A DNA stretch of 64,000 nucleotides, from assembly GCF_019038465.1 (NCBI RefSeq), contig NZ_JAFKRH010000014.1, forward strand, positions 124,001-188,000, written 5' to 3'. The notes below the pieces were generated by a model. The model had not been told where the DNA came from, did no database searches, and saw nothing but the letters and a program-made list of their open reading frames with translations. Origin of the DNA: Synechococcus sp. CCY 0621. GTDB lineage: Bacteria > Cyanobacteriota > Cyanobacteriia > PCC-6307 > Cyanobiaceae. Below, in pieces: positions 11,401 through 18,903 of this stretch (position 1 is the stretch's first letter; each line of letters opens with the position of its first letter). A program made the position numbers and the translations under genes.

Positions 11401-11697
11401 ACCGGCAGCTCCACCGGCGAAGCCCTGCGCTGGGCCCAGATCGACCGCACCGCCGTCCCCACCGCCTACGGCCAGAGCCAGCCCGGTGTGGTCACCGACG
11501 CCAACAGCAACGGTGTCGGCAACTGGGAATCTTCGGGGATCATTGATGTCTCGACGATCTACGGAACCGCCCCCGGCGGCATGTTCCTGGCCAACGTCCA
11601 GGCCCACAGCCTTGGTGGCGGCAACATCAACGGTTCCGGCTACCTGGTGGAGGGTGGCCAGATCGACCTGATCCGGCAGACCGTTCCGCTGATCTGA
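8434..11697 (+). CDS. Choice-of-anchor I / DUF839 (PhoX-like) phosphatase candidate
   Basis: A 1087-residue protein with two parts. Residues about 85-560 form a beta-propeller of the choice-of-anchor I type: LQVTNATDPSAI, GYLPDSIAFNDKGTK and VIANEGEP-like blades, then EPEGVVVAQMKGRSYAIV. From about 590 the sequence resembles DUF839/PhoX alkaline phosphatases or phytase-like propellers (YDNGDGTFTLLVNSELG, IYLVGEEEF, NPDNMTISADGHAYIQED). Phosphomonoester hydrolysis outside the cell is inferred, not shown. ATG 8434 follows a G-rich stretch; GTG 8431 and ATG 8467 are alternatives. No cleavable signal peptide is evident, as in some picocyanobacterial surface phosphatases. It stands alone, convergent with the following gene by 11 bp. 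Confidence 0.75.
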   Translation: MVVCSEHSSASMVASSKAKGPANKWILPEELTASSQPYVGPAAAAVANRKAFPGRPEPAPAQPLLGSLDLSPQATPGEQFQSEISTTVSIRGQMFVVSSGGGGTLQVTNATDPSAITLEERVTLTGYNSQSVASFGNLLAVALSPSDYSSNGGKGVIRFYRVGAEGGLTFLQDVQVGYLPDSIAFNDKGTKLVIANEGEPITGYGVAGGKDPVGSIGIIDIKGQANLRFSYTELDFAGLTLPAGLRISGPAGTTQATDIEPEYVSILGNYAYVTLQENNGVAKVNLKTNAIETIFALGAVDFKNQLVDLTDRDNPTGSTSLFRPLLGQNYEGLRMADGIAAYSVKGKDYFVTANEGDGREYTQGTAPDVVVTYTDEARGSGNANRVRRLTDDATAGSPDRITTFGGRSISLFDADTGALLWDSGNSLQTIAVAAGMYADGRSDDKGVEPEGVVVAQMKGRSYAIVSMERTSSSMLAVFDVTDPAAVSFVTSTVIAGSISPEGLHVVDAKQSPTGRSQLIVSNEVSNTLNVFDLEALIAAPPVAGAGTFTSTMLKDVVGGPELSITSLITNGEFTNGLNPGDSVFAPTGIFDGQGAYDNGDGTFTLLVNSELGADRGYGYLLPGVEGGLTGARVSSLVIDKDVDDDASNGYQSKVLRGGLAYDSIHLDGADAAIDQAADLGAAGFKRFCAANLVEANSFGAGIGFADRIYLVGEEEFSGDGGSFFALDVDGRAIHEVVGFGKGTWESATIIDTGSVDTVSVLLFDDAKAPLYLWVGTKSSAADASFLERNGLAQNQGTLYTYVTTALAEDGVSAGPDSSDLRAFTQANGLNTAIDGSWVDLASLNGNYTQLGAPALRQLAVGAGALQLSRIEDGEVNPLNGQQAVFVSTGTTDFNKGDLYGNVYTLDFGEAFGSNGLISGPGDSVLKVVYDGDLLVDPTTGLRNPDNMTISADGHAYIQEDRANGGGTDTSLGNFGTQEASIWKLAIDPITGSSTGEALRWAQIDRTAVPTAYGQSQPGVVTDANSNGVGNWESSGIIDVSTIYGTAPGGMFLANVQAHSLGGGNINGSGYLVEGGQIDLIRQTVPLI

Positions 11698-11708
11698 TCG
11701 ATTGGCCT

Positions 11709-13250
11709 TCAGGGCCCCTCGGCTTCCGCCTCCAGCGGCTGCCAGATCAGGGGCCCGAAACGGGCCACCACGGCCCGCAGGCCATCGAGTTCCCGGCCGC
11801 TGCGACCGCTGAAACCCAGCACCACGCTGTCGGCCGGCACTGTCCAGTCGAGTGGGCGATCACCGGCTTCGCCACCCCCGCCGATCCGCTGGCCGTCGCT
11901 GCTGGTGAGGAACAGGCGGTCGACGCGGCTGCCGCTGAGGGCTTCGATGCGGCGGATCACCACGCCCTGTCCCAGCTCCAGGCGGCCCCGGTCGCCGCCG
12001 CCACCGCCCCCGTGGACCTCCGCCTCGCGTGGATCCCCCTCGCCGGCATAACGCAACCGGATCTGATCCACCCGCGAGCCGGTGCGCAGCCCCACCTCCA
12101 CCAGATGCTGCCGCTGGCGAATCGCCTCGGCCCGTCCGGGGAAAGCGAAGGGGGCGCCGCCGTCGCCCCCCATCGGCGGCTCCTCGCCCAGGGTCACGTT
12201 CAGCTCGGGGCTGCCTGCGGCCAGGGACGGCAGCGGCGGTGGCTCCAGGGGAGCGGTGGGAGCGGCGGCGTAGGCGCCCCGGCAGGCGTCGAGGGCCGCC
12301 AGGTCAGCTGTGGCAACAGCGCGCTGGATGGCCAGCCTCGGGTCCGCCGCCACGGCATAGAGCCTGTAAGTGTCCGCCACCCAGTCCATCTGGTGGATCA
12401 GTTCCACCACCCGCTCGCGACGCTCCAGCAGGCCGTCGCTTGAGGCGTCGCCGCTGAACAGCCGCCGGTTGGCGGCCACCGCCTCGAAGGCGGCGCCGAT
12501 GGCGGGCACGCTCTCGTAGCCCCTGGTTCGCAAGCCGATCAGGGCGGGCTGATCCAGGGGGAGCCCGGCGAAGTCGCGGGCGAAGGGGATCAGGGAGGCG
12601 GCCTCGGCCGGTGGCTGGGCCCGGCTGCCGATCACCTGCACCCGGAAGCCCACATTCACCGCAGCCGTGCGGGCGACCGCCGTCACGGTCTCCACCAGGG
12701 CGGGGTTCAGGGACAGTCCGCCGAGGCCCAGTCCCGCCCTGATCTGCCGCTCCACCATCCGCGCCTGCTCCCGCGACTGGGCGTAGAAGGTGAACACCCC
12801 GTGGCACTCCCCGCCCACCTCCGCCGCCGCCACGAAACCATCCCCGTGCAGGGCCACGAAGGCCTCCAGCGCGGCGGAGTCTGCCGGCACGGCGAGTCCG
12901 TCCAGCAGGTGGGTCTGGTCCACCTCCAGCGCTGCGGCCACCTGGCGGGCCCAGACCACCAGCGAGAGGCTGAAGGCGGTGGTCTTCAGGGAGTCGCGGA
13001 ACGCCTGCTTGGCCTGCAGCAGCTGCAGGGGGCCCAGGCCGATCCCCAGCGAGCTGCCGCCGTGCAGTGACTGGACCAGTTCCTGGTGGCTGCGGCACAG
13101 CTGCCAGCCCACCGTGCTGCCACCGCCCGCCGGGAGCACCGTGCCGCCCACGGCGGCCTCCAGGGGCTCGCCGTCGCCGGTGATGCAATGGCGCCCGCGG
13201 AACAGGGCCCCCCGGGCGACCTGCTGGGCCAGCTCCGAGGGGTCAGCCAT
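11709..13250 (-). CDS. MACPF-like plus jacalin-like lectin two-domain protein
   Basis: A 513-residue protein read as two modules. Residues about 80-300 carry a pattern typical of membrane-attack-complex/perforin-like proteins: HGDGFVAAAEVGGECHGVFTF (135-155), a Ser/Gln-rich helix-forming stretch and an amphipathic VNVGFRVQVIGS strand. Residues about 378-503 look like a jacalin-type lectin beta-prism: Gly-rich EVHGGGGGGDRG, IRRIEALSGSRVDRLFLTS, and VVLGFSGRSGRELDGL. There is no signal peptide and a Pro-rich linker at 330-370. The two-module layout is that of known lectin-targeted pore-forming proteins, but pore formation is inference. The upstream stop-free extension is discarded because family-like sequence starts at MADPSELAQQ. 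It is divergent from the TVP38 gene (51 bp). Confidence 0.65.
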   Translation of the reverse strand: MADPSELAQQVARGALFRGRHCITGDGEPLEAAVGGTVLPAGGGSTVGWQLCRSHQELVQSLHGGSSLGIGLGPLQLLQAKQAFRDSLKTTAFSLSLVVWARQVAAALEVDQTHLLDGLAVPADSAALEAFVALHGDGFVAAAEVGGECHGVFTFYAQSREQARMVERQIRAGLGLGGLSLNPALVETVTAVARTAAVNVGFRVQVIGSRAQPPAEAASLIPFARDFAGLPLDQPALIGLRTRGYESVPAIGAAFEAVAANRRLFSGDASSDGLLERRERVVELIHQMDWVADTYRLYAVAADPRLAIQRAVATADLAALDACRGAYAAAPTAPLEPPPLPSLAAGSPELNVTLGEEPPMGGDGGAPFAFPGRAEAIRQRQHLVEVGLRTGSRVDQIRLRYAGEGDPREAEVHGGGGGGDRGRLELGQGVVIRRIEALSGSRVDRLFLTSSDGQRIGGGGEAGDRPLDWTVPADSVVLGFSGRSGRELDGLRAVVARFGPLIWQPLEAEAEGP

Positions 13251-13301
13251 GGCAGCACGGGCAGCAGACCCAAGCGTAGGCAGGGTCGATACGGTGGCTG
13301 C

Positions 13302-13964
13302 ATGGACCCGCTCTGGCTGCCGGACCACCTGCTGCCCTGGCTGCGCTCCCCCGTCGGGGCCGTGGCCTTCGTGCCCCTCTATGCCCTCTGGGTCACCCTG
13401 CTGCTGCCGGGGGTGTGGGCGTCGATGCTGGCCGGGGTGCTCTACGGCCCGCTCTGGGGCAGCGTGCTGGTGTTCGCCGGGGCCTGCCTCGGGGCCCAGG
13501 CGGTGTTCCTGCTGGGGCGCGGTCGCTGGCGGGGCTGGGCCCGACGCCGCCTGGCCAGGGCGCCGCGGCTGCTGGCGGTGGAGCGGGCGGTCTGCCGCCA
13601 GGGCCTGGTGCTGGTGCTGCTCACCCGTCTGTCGCCGGCTTTTCCCTTCAGCCTGCTCAACCTGGCCTACGGCCTCAGTGAGGTGAGCCTGCGGGACTAT
13701 TCGATTGGCCTGATCGGCATCCTCCCCGGCACCGTGCTCTTCTGTTCCCTGGGGGCGGCGGCCGGCGATCCCAGCCGCTTTGCGGCGCTGCTGGCCGGCC
13801 CGGCCGATGGCGTCACCTGGGCCCTGCGCCTGCTGGGGGTGGCCGCCACCGTGGCGGCGGTGCTGCTGGTGAGCCGCCAGGTGCGGCTGGCCCTGGAGGA
13901 ACGCGGGGTAGCCTCCCACGTTGCGATGCAGGCCAGCGATGGTGACGGCCGAGACTCTCCCTAG
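13302..13964 (+). CDS. TVP38/TMEM64 (SNARE-associated/DedA-like) membrane protein
   Basis: A 220-residue membrane protein with the VTT-domain hallmarks: GVLYGPLWGSVLVFAGACLGA followed by a polar RGRWRGWARRR loop, then LTRLSPAFPFSLLNLAYGL. It ends with two hydrophobic helices. Family members act in membrane lipid or ion homeostasis; many are undetermined. The ATG at 13302 begins just before the first hydrophobic helix and is 51 bp from the divergent MACPF-like gene. The 3' end overlaps the methyltransferase gene by 26 bp in another frame, suggesting translational coupling. Confidence 0.87.
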   Translation: MDPLWLPDHLLPWLRSPVGAVAFVPLYALWVTLLLPGVWASMLAGVLYGPLWGSVLVFAGACLGAQAVFLLGRGRWRGWARRRLARAPRLLAVERAVCRQGLVLVLLTRLSPAFPFSLLNLAYGLSEVSLRDYSIGLIGILPGTVLFCSLGAAAGDPSRFAALLAGPADGVTWALRLLGVAATVAAVLLVSRQVRLALEERGVASHVAMQASDGDGRDSP

Positions 13965-14838
13965 CCCCTCCGCCGGCGCTTGCCCCAACTGCGGCGGAAG
14001 CAGCCTGACCCTGGTGCGACGGGAGCGGGTGAGCAAGGCCCGGGTGGCGGCGGAACTCGTCCATTGCGGCAGCTGCGACTTCCTGTTCCTGGCCGATCCC
14101 ACCTGGCTGGATGTGGCCTACGAGGAGTCCTTCTACGGCGACACCGGCTATGTCGACCGCAACCTGCACGCCTCGCGCCTGCTGCGGCTGCTGCTGGTGA
14201 TCGGCCGGCTGGGTCGCTTTGGCCCCAGCGAGCCGGGCTGCGACCTGGGCACCGGCCTGGGCATGCTGCCGCGCCTGCTGCGCGACCACGGCTTCGATTT
14301 CCACGGCACCGACGCCTATGCGGCCATGGAACTGATCCGCCCCTTCTGCGAGCCCCCGGGCGATGGCCCGATCGGCTGCAAGACCGCCTTCGAGGTGATC
14401 GAACATGTGCCCGGCACCCCCGGATTCCTGCGTGACGAGGTGGGCGCCACGCCCCTGTTCGTCTTCTCCACCCTGATGCGCCAGGCGGGGGAGATTCCTG
14501 CTCCCGACTGGTGGTACTACGCCTTCGGCAACGGCCAGCACATCAGCTTCCACAGCCGCCGCAGCTTCGAGGTGGCGATGGCGCAGGCGGGGATGGATCC
14601 GGCCTGGCTGGTCTGCATCGATGGGCCGGTGCACCAGCGCGCCCTGCATCTGATCGCCCCGCAGGCCCGCTGGCGGCGGGCTTTCCGTGTGGCCGGCTGG
14701 TTGGTGAACCGCGGCCTCGACGGGCTGCTGTTGCCGTGGCTCGAGCCCCTGGTGGGGTTGCGCACGCGCATCATCCCCGACCACTACCTCGCCATGGAGC
14801 GGCTCAGATCTGCCGCAGGGCGTCAGCCTTGTCCTTGA
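13939..14838 (+). CDS. Class I SAM-dependent methyltransferase with N-terminal zinc ribbon
   Basis: A 299-residue protein. Cys pairs at 15/18 (CPNCG) and 43/46 (CGSC) form a likely zinc ribbon. The SAM-binding loop CDLGTGLGM is at 101-109, followed by an acidic strand end FHGTD and the post-motif FEVIEHVPG. This layout is like Methyltransf_23 enzymes that modify sugars, lipids or small metabolites; the substrate is unknown. The start at ATG 13939 lies inside the TVP38 gene. The 3' end overlaps the HlyD gene on the opposite strand by 35 bp (14804-14838). Confidence 0.82.
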   Translation: MVTAETLPSPSAGACPNCGGSSLTLVRRERVSKARVAAELVHCGSCDFLFLADPTWLDVAYEESFYGDTGYVDRNLHASRLLRLLLVIGRLGRFGPSEPGCDLGTGLGMLPRLLRDHGFDFHGTDAYAAMELIRPFCEPPGDGPIGCKTAFEVIEHVPGTPGFLRDEVGATPLFVFSTLMRQAGEIPAPDWWYYAFGNGQHISFHSRRSFEVAMAQAGMDPAWLVCIDGPVHQRALHLIAPQARWRRAFRVAGWLVNRGLDGLLLPWLEPLVGLRTRIIPDHYLAMERLRSAAGRQPCP

Positions 14839-15964
14839 AGTCGCTCAGCAGCAGCTGCAGGTAGGTCACCTTGCGCAGCTTGACGTTGGCCGTGAGCGAC
14901 ATGCCCACCTGCAGGGGCAGCACCTTGCCGCTCTTGAGCTTGAGCTGCTGGGAGTTGAGCCGGATGTCCACCGGAAAGCGGTAGAAGTTGTTCATCTGGT
15001 CCGGGGGCAGGGCATCGGAGCCGATGCGCCGCACGGTGCCCTGCAGCACACCGAAATCGGTGGCCGGGAACGAATCGATGCTGATGTCGGCGGCCTTGCC
15101 CACCGTGACGAAACCGATCTCCCGGCTGGGCACCTCCACCCGTGCCTCCAGTTTGTCGAAGGGCACCACCTTCATCACCGGCTCGCTGGTCTGGGCCACG
15201 AAACCCCTGGAGCGGGGCTTGAGCTCGAACACCACGCCGGCTTCCGGGGCCCGGATGACCTGGTAGCGGATGTTGACGTTGAGCTCGGTCAGCTTGCTGC
15301 GCAGGTCGGCCAGCTCGCTCTGGATTTCGCGGATGCCCTGCTGCAGGATCGCCTGCTGGCGCAGCCGGTCCACCTGGCCCTCCTGGAGCTTGCCCTCCAC
15401 CTCCTGCACCTTGTTGCGCTGGGAGAGGTACTGAAGCTCGGCGGTGGCGCCCTCCTTGTTGAGGGTCTCGAGGCGGCCGAGCACGTCCTTCTCCAGCACC
15501 AGGCTCTGGCGCAGCACCCGCTGCTCGGTGTCATTGAACTGCAGGTAGCGGTCGAGCTCCACCTGCTTGAGCCGCAGCTGCTGCTGCTTGTACCGGATCG
15601 TCTGCTCCATGCTGGCCTGGCGGTCGAGGGTGGTCTCGGTGTCGAGGCGCAGCAGCACCTGGCCCTTCTTCACCCGCTCGCCCTCCTTCACCATCACTTC
15701 CTCCACCACGCCGCCCACCGGCATCTGGATGTCCTTCACCACCCCCAGGGGCTCGAGCTTGCCCGGGGCGGTGACGATCTCCTCGGTCTGGGCGAAGGCC
15801 AGCCAGCCGAGGCCGAACAGGGTGACCCCCATCAGGGTCCAGGTGATCGAGCGGGCCCAGAAGCGCGACTGCTGCAGCACCACGTCGTCGCTGTCGGTGT
15901 GGATGCTGCGCTCGAGGCTGTTCTGGGCCCGGCGCAGCAGGCTGCCTGGGGTAGGGGGAACCAT
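14804..15964 (-). CDS. HlyD-family membrane fusion protein
   Basis: The periplasmic adaptor of a type I secretion system. The 386 residues comprise a cytosolic N-terminus, one TM helix at about 38-58, a split lipoyl/barrel-sandwich domain (VTAPGKLEPLG near 64; IRAPEAGVVFELKP near 235) and a long coiled-coil hairpin at about 113-230 rich in Gln, Glu and Arg. The ATG overlaps the stop of the ABC gene by one base (TGATG), indicating coupled translation. It forms an operon with the ABC exporter and PpiC. No TolC-like partner is in the window. Confidence 0.93.
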   Translation of the reverse strand: MVPPTPGSLLRRAQNSLERSIHTDSDDVVLQQSRFWARSITWTLMGVTLFGLGWLAFAQTEEIVTAPGKLEPLGVVKDIQMPVGGVVEEVMVKEGERVKKGQVLLRLDTETTLDRQASMEQTIRYKQQQLRLKQVELDRYLQFNDTEQRVLRQSLVLEKDVLGRLETLNKEGATAELQYLSQRNKVQEVEGKLQEGQVDRLRQQAILQQGIREIQSELADLRSKLTELNVNIRYQVIRAPEAGVVFELKPRSRGFVAQTSEPVMKVVPFDKLEARVEVPSREIGFVTVGKAADISIDSFPATDFGVLQGTVRRIGSDALPPDQMNNFYRFPVDIRLNSQQLKLKSGKVLPLQVGMSLTANVKLRKVTYLQLLLSDFKDKADALRQI

Positions 15965-18903
15965 CAGCCTGCCTCCTGTTGGCGATAGAGCGCGAAATAG
16001 CGGCCCTTCAGGGCCATCAGTTCCTCATGGCTGCCGGTCTCGACGATGGCGCCCTGGTGCATCATCACGATCAGATCGGCGCGGCGGATGGTGGAGAGCC
16101 GGTGGGTGATGAAGAACACGGTGCTCTGGCTCATCGCCTCCCGCAGGTTGTCGCACACCTGGCGTTCCGTGTCGTAGTCGAGGGCGCTGGTGGCCTCATC
16201 CATCACCAGCAGCTGGGGCTGGCTCAGCAGGGTGCGGGCGATGGCGATGCGCTGGCGCTGGCCTCCGGAGAGGGAGGCGCCGCGCTCCCCCAGGGGGGTG
16301 CTGTAACCGGCGGAGAGCTCCATGATGAAGTCATGGGCGCCGGCGATGCGGGCGGCCTCGACGATGGCGTCGCTGGGGGCCTCCGGATTGGTCAGGGCGA
16401 TGTTCTCGCTGATGGTGCCGGAGAAGAGCAGGGGGTCCTGGGGCACGATGCCGATCTGGCGGCGCAGGGAATAGAGCTCCACCTTGTCGATGTCGTAGCC
16501 GTCCACGAGGATGCGCCCCTTCGTGGGGGAATAGAGCCGCGGCAGCAGCTTCATCAGGGTGCTCTTGCCGCTGCCGCTCTGGCCCACGATCCCGGTGAAG
16601 GTGCCGGGGGGAACGTGCAGGCTGACGTTGGTGAGGACTTCCGGTCCGCCGGGGTTGAAGCGGAAGCTGACGTTCTCGAAGACCACGTCGCCTTTGACTG
16701 GCGGCAAGGGAATGTGGCCGCGATCGGCTTCGCTTGATTCCTCCGGGGTGTCGACCACGTCGGCGAGGCGCTCGAACGACACCCGCAACTCCTGAATGTT
16801 CTGCCAGATCGAGGAGAGGCGAAGCAGGGGCTGGGTGACATAGCCGCTGATGATCCGGAAGGCGATCAGCTGGCCCAGGGTGAGCTCCCCCTTGAGCACC
16901 ATGGTGGCCCCCACCCAGAGCACCAGCAGCTGGGAGAGCTTCTGGAGCACCGAGCTGGTCTCGTTGAGGAAGGTGCCGGTGATCGTCTTCTCGAAGGTGC
17001 GGGAGATGTATTTGGCGTAGAGCTCCTGCCATTTCCAGCGGCTCACCATCTCGACGTTCTGGGCCTTGACCGTCTGGATGCCGGTGAGCACCTCCACCAG
17101 GTGGCTCTGGGTGCGGGCGTTCTCCTCAGCCGCCTGGCGGTACTGGCGCCGGAACAGGGGAGCCCCGAGCAGGGTGAGCCCCACCTGGATGGGCAGCACC
17201 GCCAGGGCGATCAGGGTCAGCAGCCAGCTGTAGATCGCCATCACGATGATGTAGATCACCGAGAAGGCCGCATCCAGCAGGGTGATCAGCGCCTGACCGG
17301 TGAGGAAGTTGCGGATCTTCTCCAGCTCGGCGATGCGGGTGCCCAGCTCTCCGACGGGACGCTTATCGAAATAGCCGAGCGGCAGGCGCAGCAGGTGATC
17401 GATCACCTCGGCACCGAGGCGCAGGTCGATGCGGTTGGTGGTGTCGGTGAACAGGAAGGTGCGCAACGAGCCGATCACCCCCTCCATCAGGGTGACCACC
17501 ACCAGGGCCATCCCCAGGATCTGCAGCGTGTCGAGGCTGCGCTGGGAGATCACCTTGTCGATGATCACCTGGATCAGCAGGGGGTTGGCCAGGCTGAACA
17601 GCTGGACCACGAACGAGGCCAGCAGCACCTGGAGCAGCATGCCCCGGTAGCGCTTCAGGGCCGGCCAGAACCAGCCCGGGCCGAAGGTCTGCTCCGGGGT
17701 GTCGATGCTGCGCTCCAGCAGCAGCAGCTCCAGCCCCTCCGGGTACTGCTCGGCGATCTGGGCCGGGCTGAGCTGCACCCAGCCCTCCGCCGGGGAGGCC
17801 AGCCGCAGGCCGGCGGCGTTGCTGGCGGTGGCGACGGCGAAGCCCTCCTTCCAGGGCACCAGGCAGGGGGTGATCAGCCGGGTGGCCGAGGCCGCCGGCA
17901 CCCTGGCGCCGGTGACCAGCAGGCCGAGCATGGCGGCGATCTGGCCGCAGAGCTGCAGATCCGGCGGCTGGCCGCGGCGCATCTTGTCGCGCAGGATCTT
18001 GTCCACCGCGTCACGGCGGTAGGGCAGCTCCAGCAGCTTGCCGAGCATCTGGAAGCAGGCCAGGGTCTCCTCCAGTGGTCCGTTGCCCCGCACAAGGACC
18101 AGGTGGCGGTCGGCCCGGTCCTGACCCAGATCGAGGCTGCTGGGCTGGGCCTGGCCGCCGGCGACGGCCTCGATGGGGACGATGGCCTGGCCTGCCTGTG
18201 TGATGTCCGGGCTGGGCGCCACGGCGGGTGCGGGGGCCAGGGCCAGCAGCCGCAGGGGCAGGGGGGGACGGGGCTGGGGCAGGGCCTCTGCCGCCGCCAG
18301 CACCGAGCCGATGGCCAGGTCGGGGACGTTGGCGCTGGCGAGGAGCAGTTCGTCGCCGTCCTGCAGGGCGATGGGCCCGTCACTGGTGGGAAGCACGCCC
18401 CGGGCCCGCAGGCGCAGACGCTCAAGCTTCTCCCGCCAGAGGGCCGGATCGAAGCGGCCCGCGGTGGCCCCCTCCCGTTGCAACAGCAGCTGGTGCAGTT
18501 CGGCGGTCCAGAGGTGGCGGCCACACCACTGCCGCAGACCGTCCTCGGCCAGAAGCAGCTCGAGCATCAGCGTGTCCGGAATCGCCGTTGCCAGAAGGTC
18601 GGAGGCGGCGCTCACCGCTTCGATCCCCTCAGCGCGCAACAGGGACACCAGCCCCACGATGGCGCCGGGCCCCAGCCGCTCCAGGGTGAACGGCCGTCCG
18701 TCCCGTTCCGCCAGCAGTCGGGCCTCACCCTCGTGCAGCACAAGGACGCGATCGCCGATGCTGCCGGCGTTGCTGAGGTCTTCGCCGACGCTGAACCGGC
18801 AGGGGCGGGCTTCCGCCAGCAGTCGCTCCCTGCCGGCGGCGGAAAGGCCGACAAAGGGCGCCAGGGTGAGCCAGTCGGTGCGTCCGGGGACGGTGGAGGT
18901 CAT
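15964..18903 (-). CDS. Type I secretion ABC transporter with N-terminal cNMP-binding-like domain
   Basis: A 979-residue exporter. Residues about 10-140 resemble a cyclic-nucleotide-binding fold (FSVGEDLSNAGSIGDRVLVLHEGEARLL, then LGPGAIVG). Residues about 330-420 resemble a C39-like/CLD module that seems degenerate, with no obvious catalytic Cys-His pair. Six TM helices follow at about 430-720. The NBD has Walker A GQSGSGKS (774-781), signature LSGGQRQRIAIAR and MDEATSALD. It exports an unknown protein or peptide together with HlyD. I chose ATG 18903, whose ATGA overlaps the PpiC stop; an upstream in-frame start is less likely. The operon order is PpiC, ABC, HlyD. Confidence 0.9.
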   Translation of the reverse strand: MTSTVPGRTDWLTLAPFVGLSAAGRERLLAEARPCRFSVGEDLSNAGSIGDRVLVLHEGEARLLAERDGRPFTLERLGPGAIVGLVSLLRAEGIEAVSAASDLLATAIPDTLMLELLLAEDGLRQWCGRHLWTAELHQLLLQREGATAGRFDPALWREKLERLRLRARGVLPTSDGPIALQDGDELLLASANVPDLAIGSVLAAAEALPQPRPPLPLRLLALAPAPAVAPSPDITQAGQAIVPIEAVAGGQAQPSSLDLGQDRADRHLVLVRGNGPLEETLACFQMLGKLLELPYRRDAVDKILRDKMRRGQPPDLQLCGQIAAMLGLLVTGARVPAASATRLITPCLVPWKEGFAVATASNAAGLRLASPAEGWVQLSPAQIAEQYPEGLELLLLERSIDTPEQTFGPGWFWPALKRYRGMLLQVLLASFVVQLFSLANPLLIQVIIDKVISQRSLDTLQILGMALVVVTLMEGVIGSLRTFLFTDTTNRIDLRLGAEVIDHLLRLPLGYFDKRPVGELGTRIAELEKIRNFLTGQALITLLDAAFSVIYIIVMAIYSWLLTLIALAVLPIQVGLTLLGAPLFRRQYRQAAEENARTQSHLVEVLTGIQTVKAQNVEMVSRWKWQELYAKYISRTFEKTITGTFLNETSSVLQKLSQLLVLWVGATMVLKGELTLGQLIAFRIISGYVTQPLLRLSSIWQNIQELRVSFERLADVVDTPEESSEADRGHIPLPPVKGDVVFENVSFRFNPGGPEVLTNVSLHVPPGTFTGIVGQSGSGKSTLMKLLPRLYSPTKGRILVDGYDIDKVELYSLRRQIGIVPQDPLLFSGTISENIALTNPEAPSDAIVEAARIAGAHDFIMELSAGYSTPLGERGASLSGGQRQRIAIARTLLSQPQLLVMDEATSALDYDTERQVCDNLREAMSQSTVFFITHRLSTIRRADLIVMMHQGAIVETGSHEELMALKGRYFALYRQQEAG

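Noticed and set aside
13251-14102. N-terminal extension of the MACPF/jacalin frame
   Set aside because: The extra sequence overlaps the TVP38 and methyltransferase genes and is low complexity; ATG 13250 fits better.
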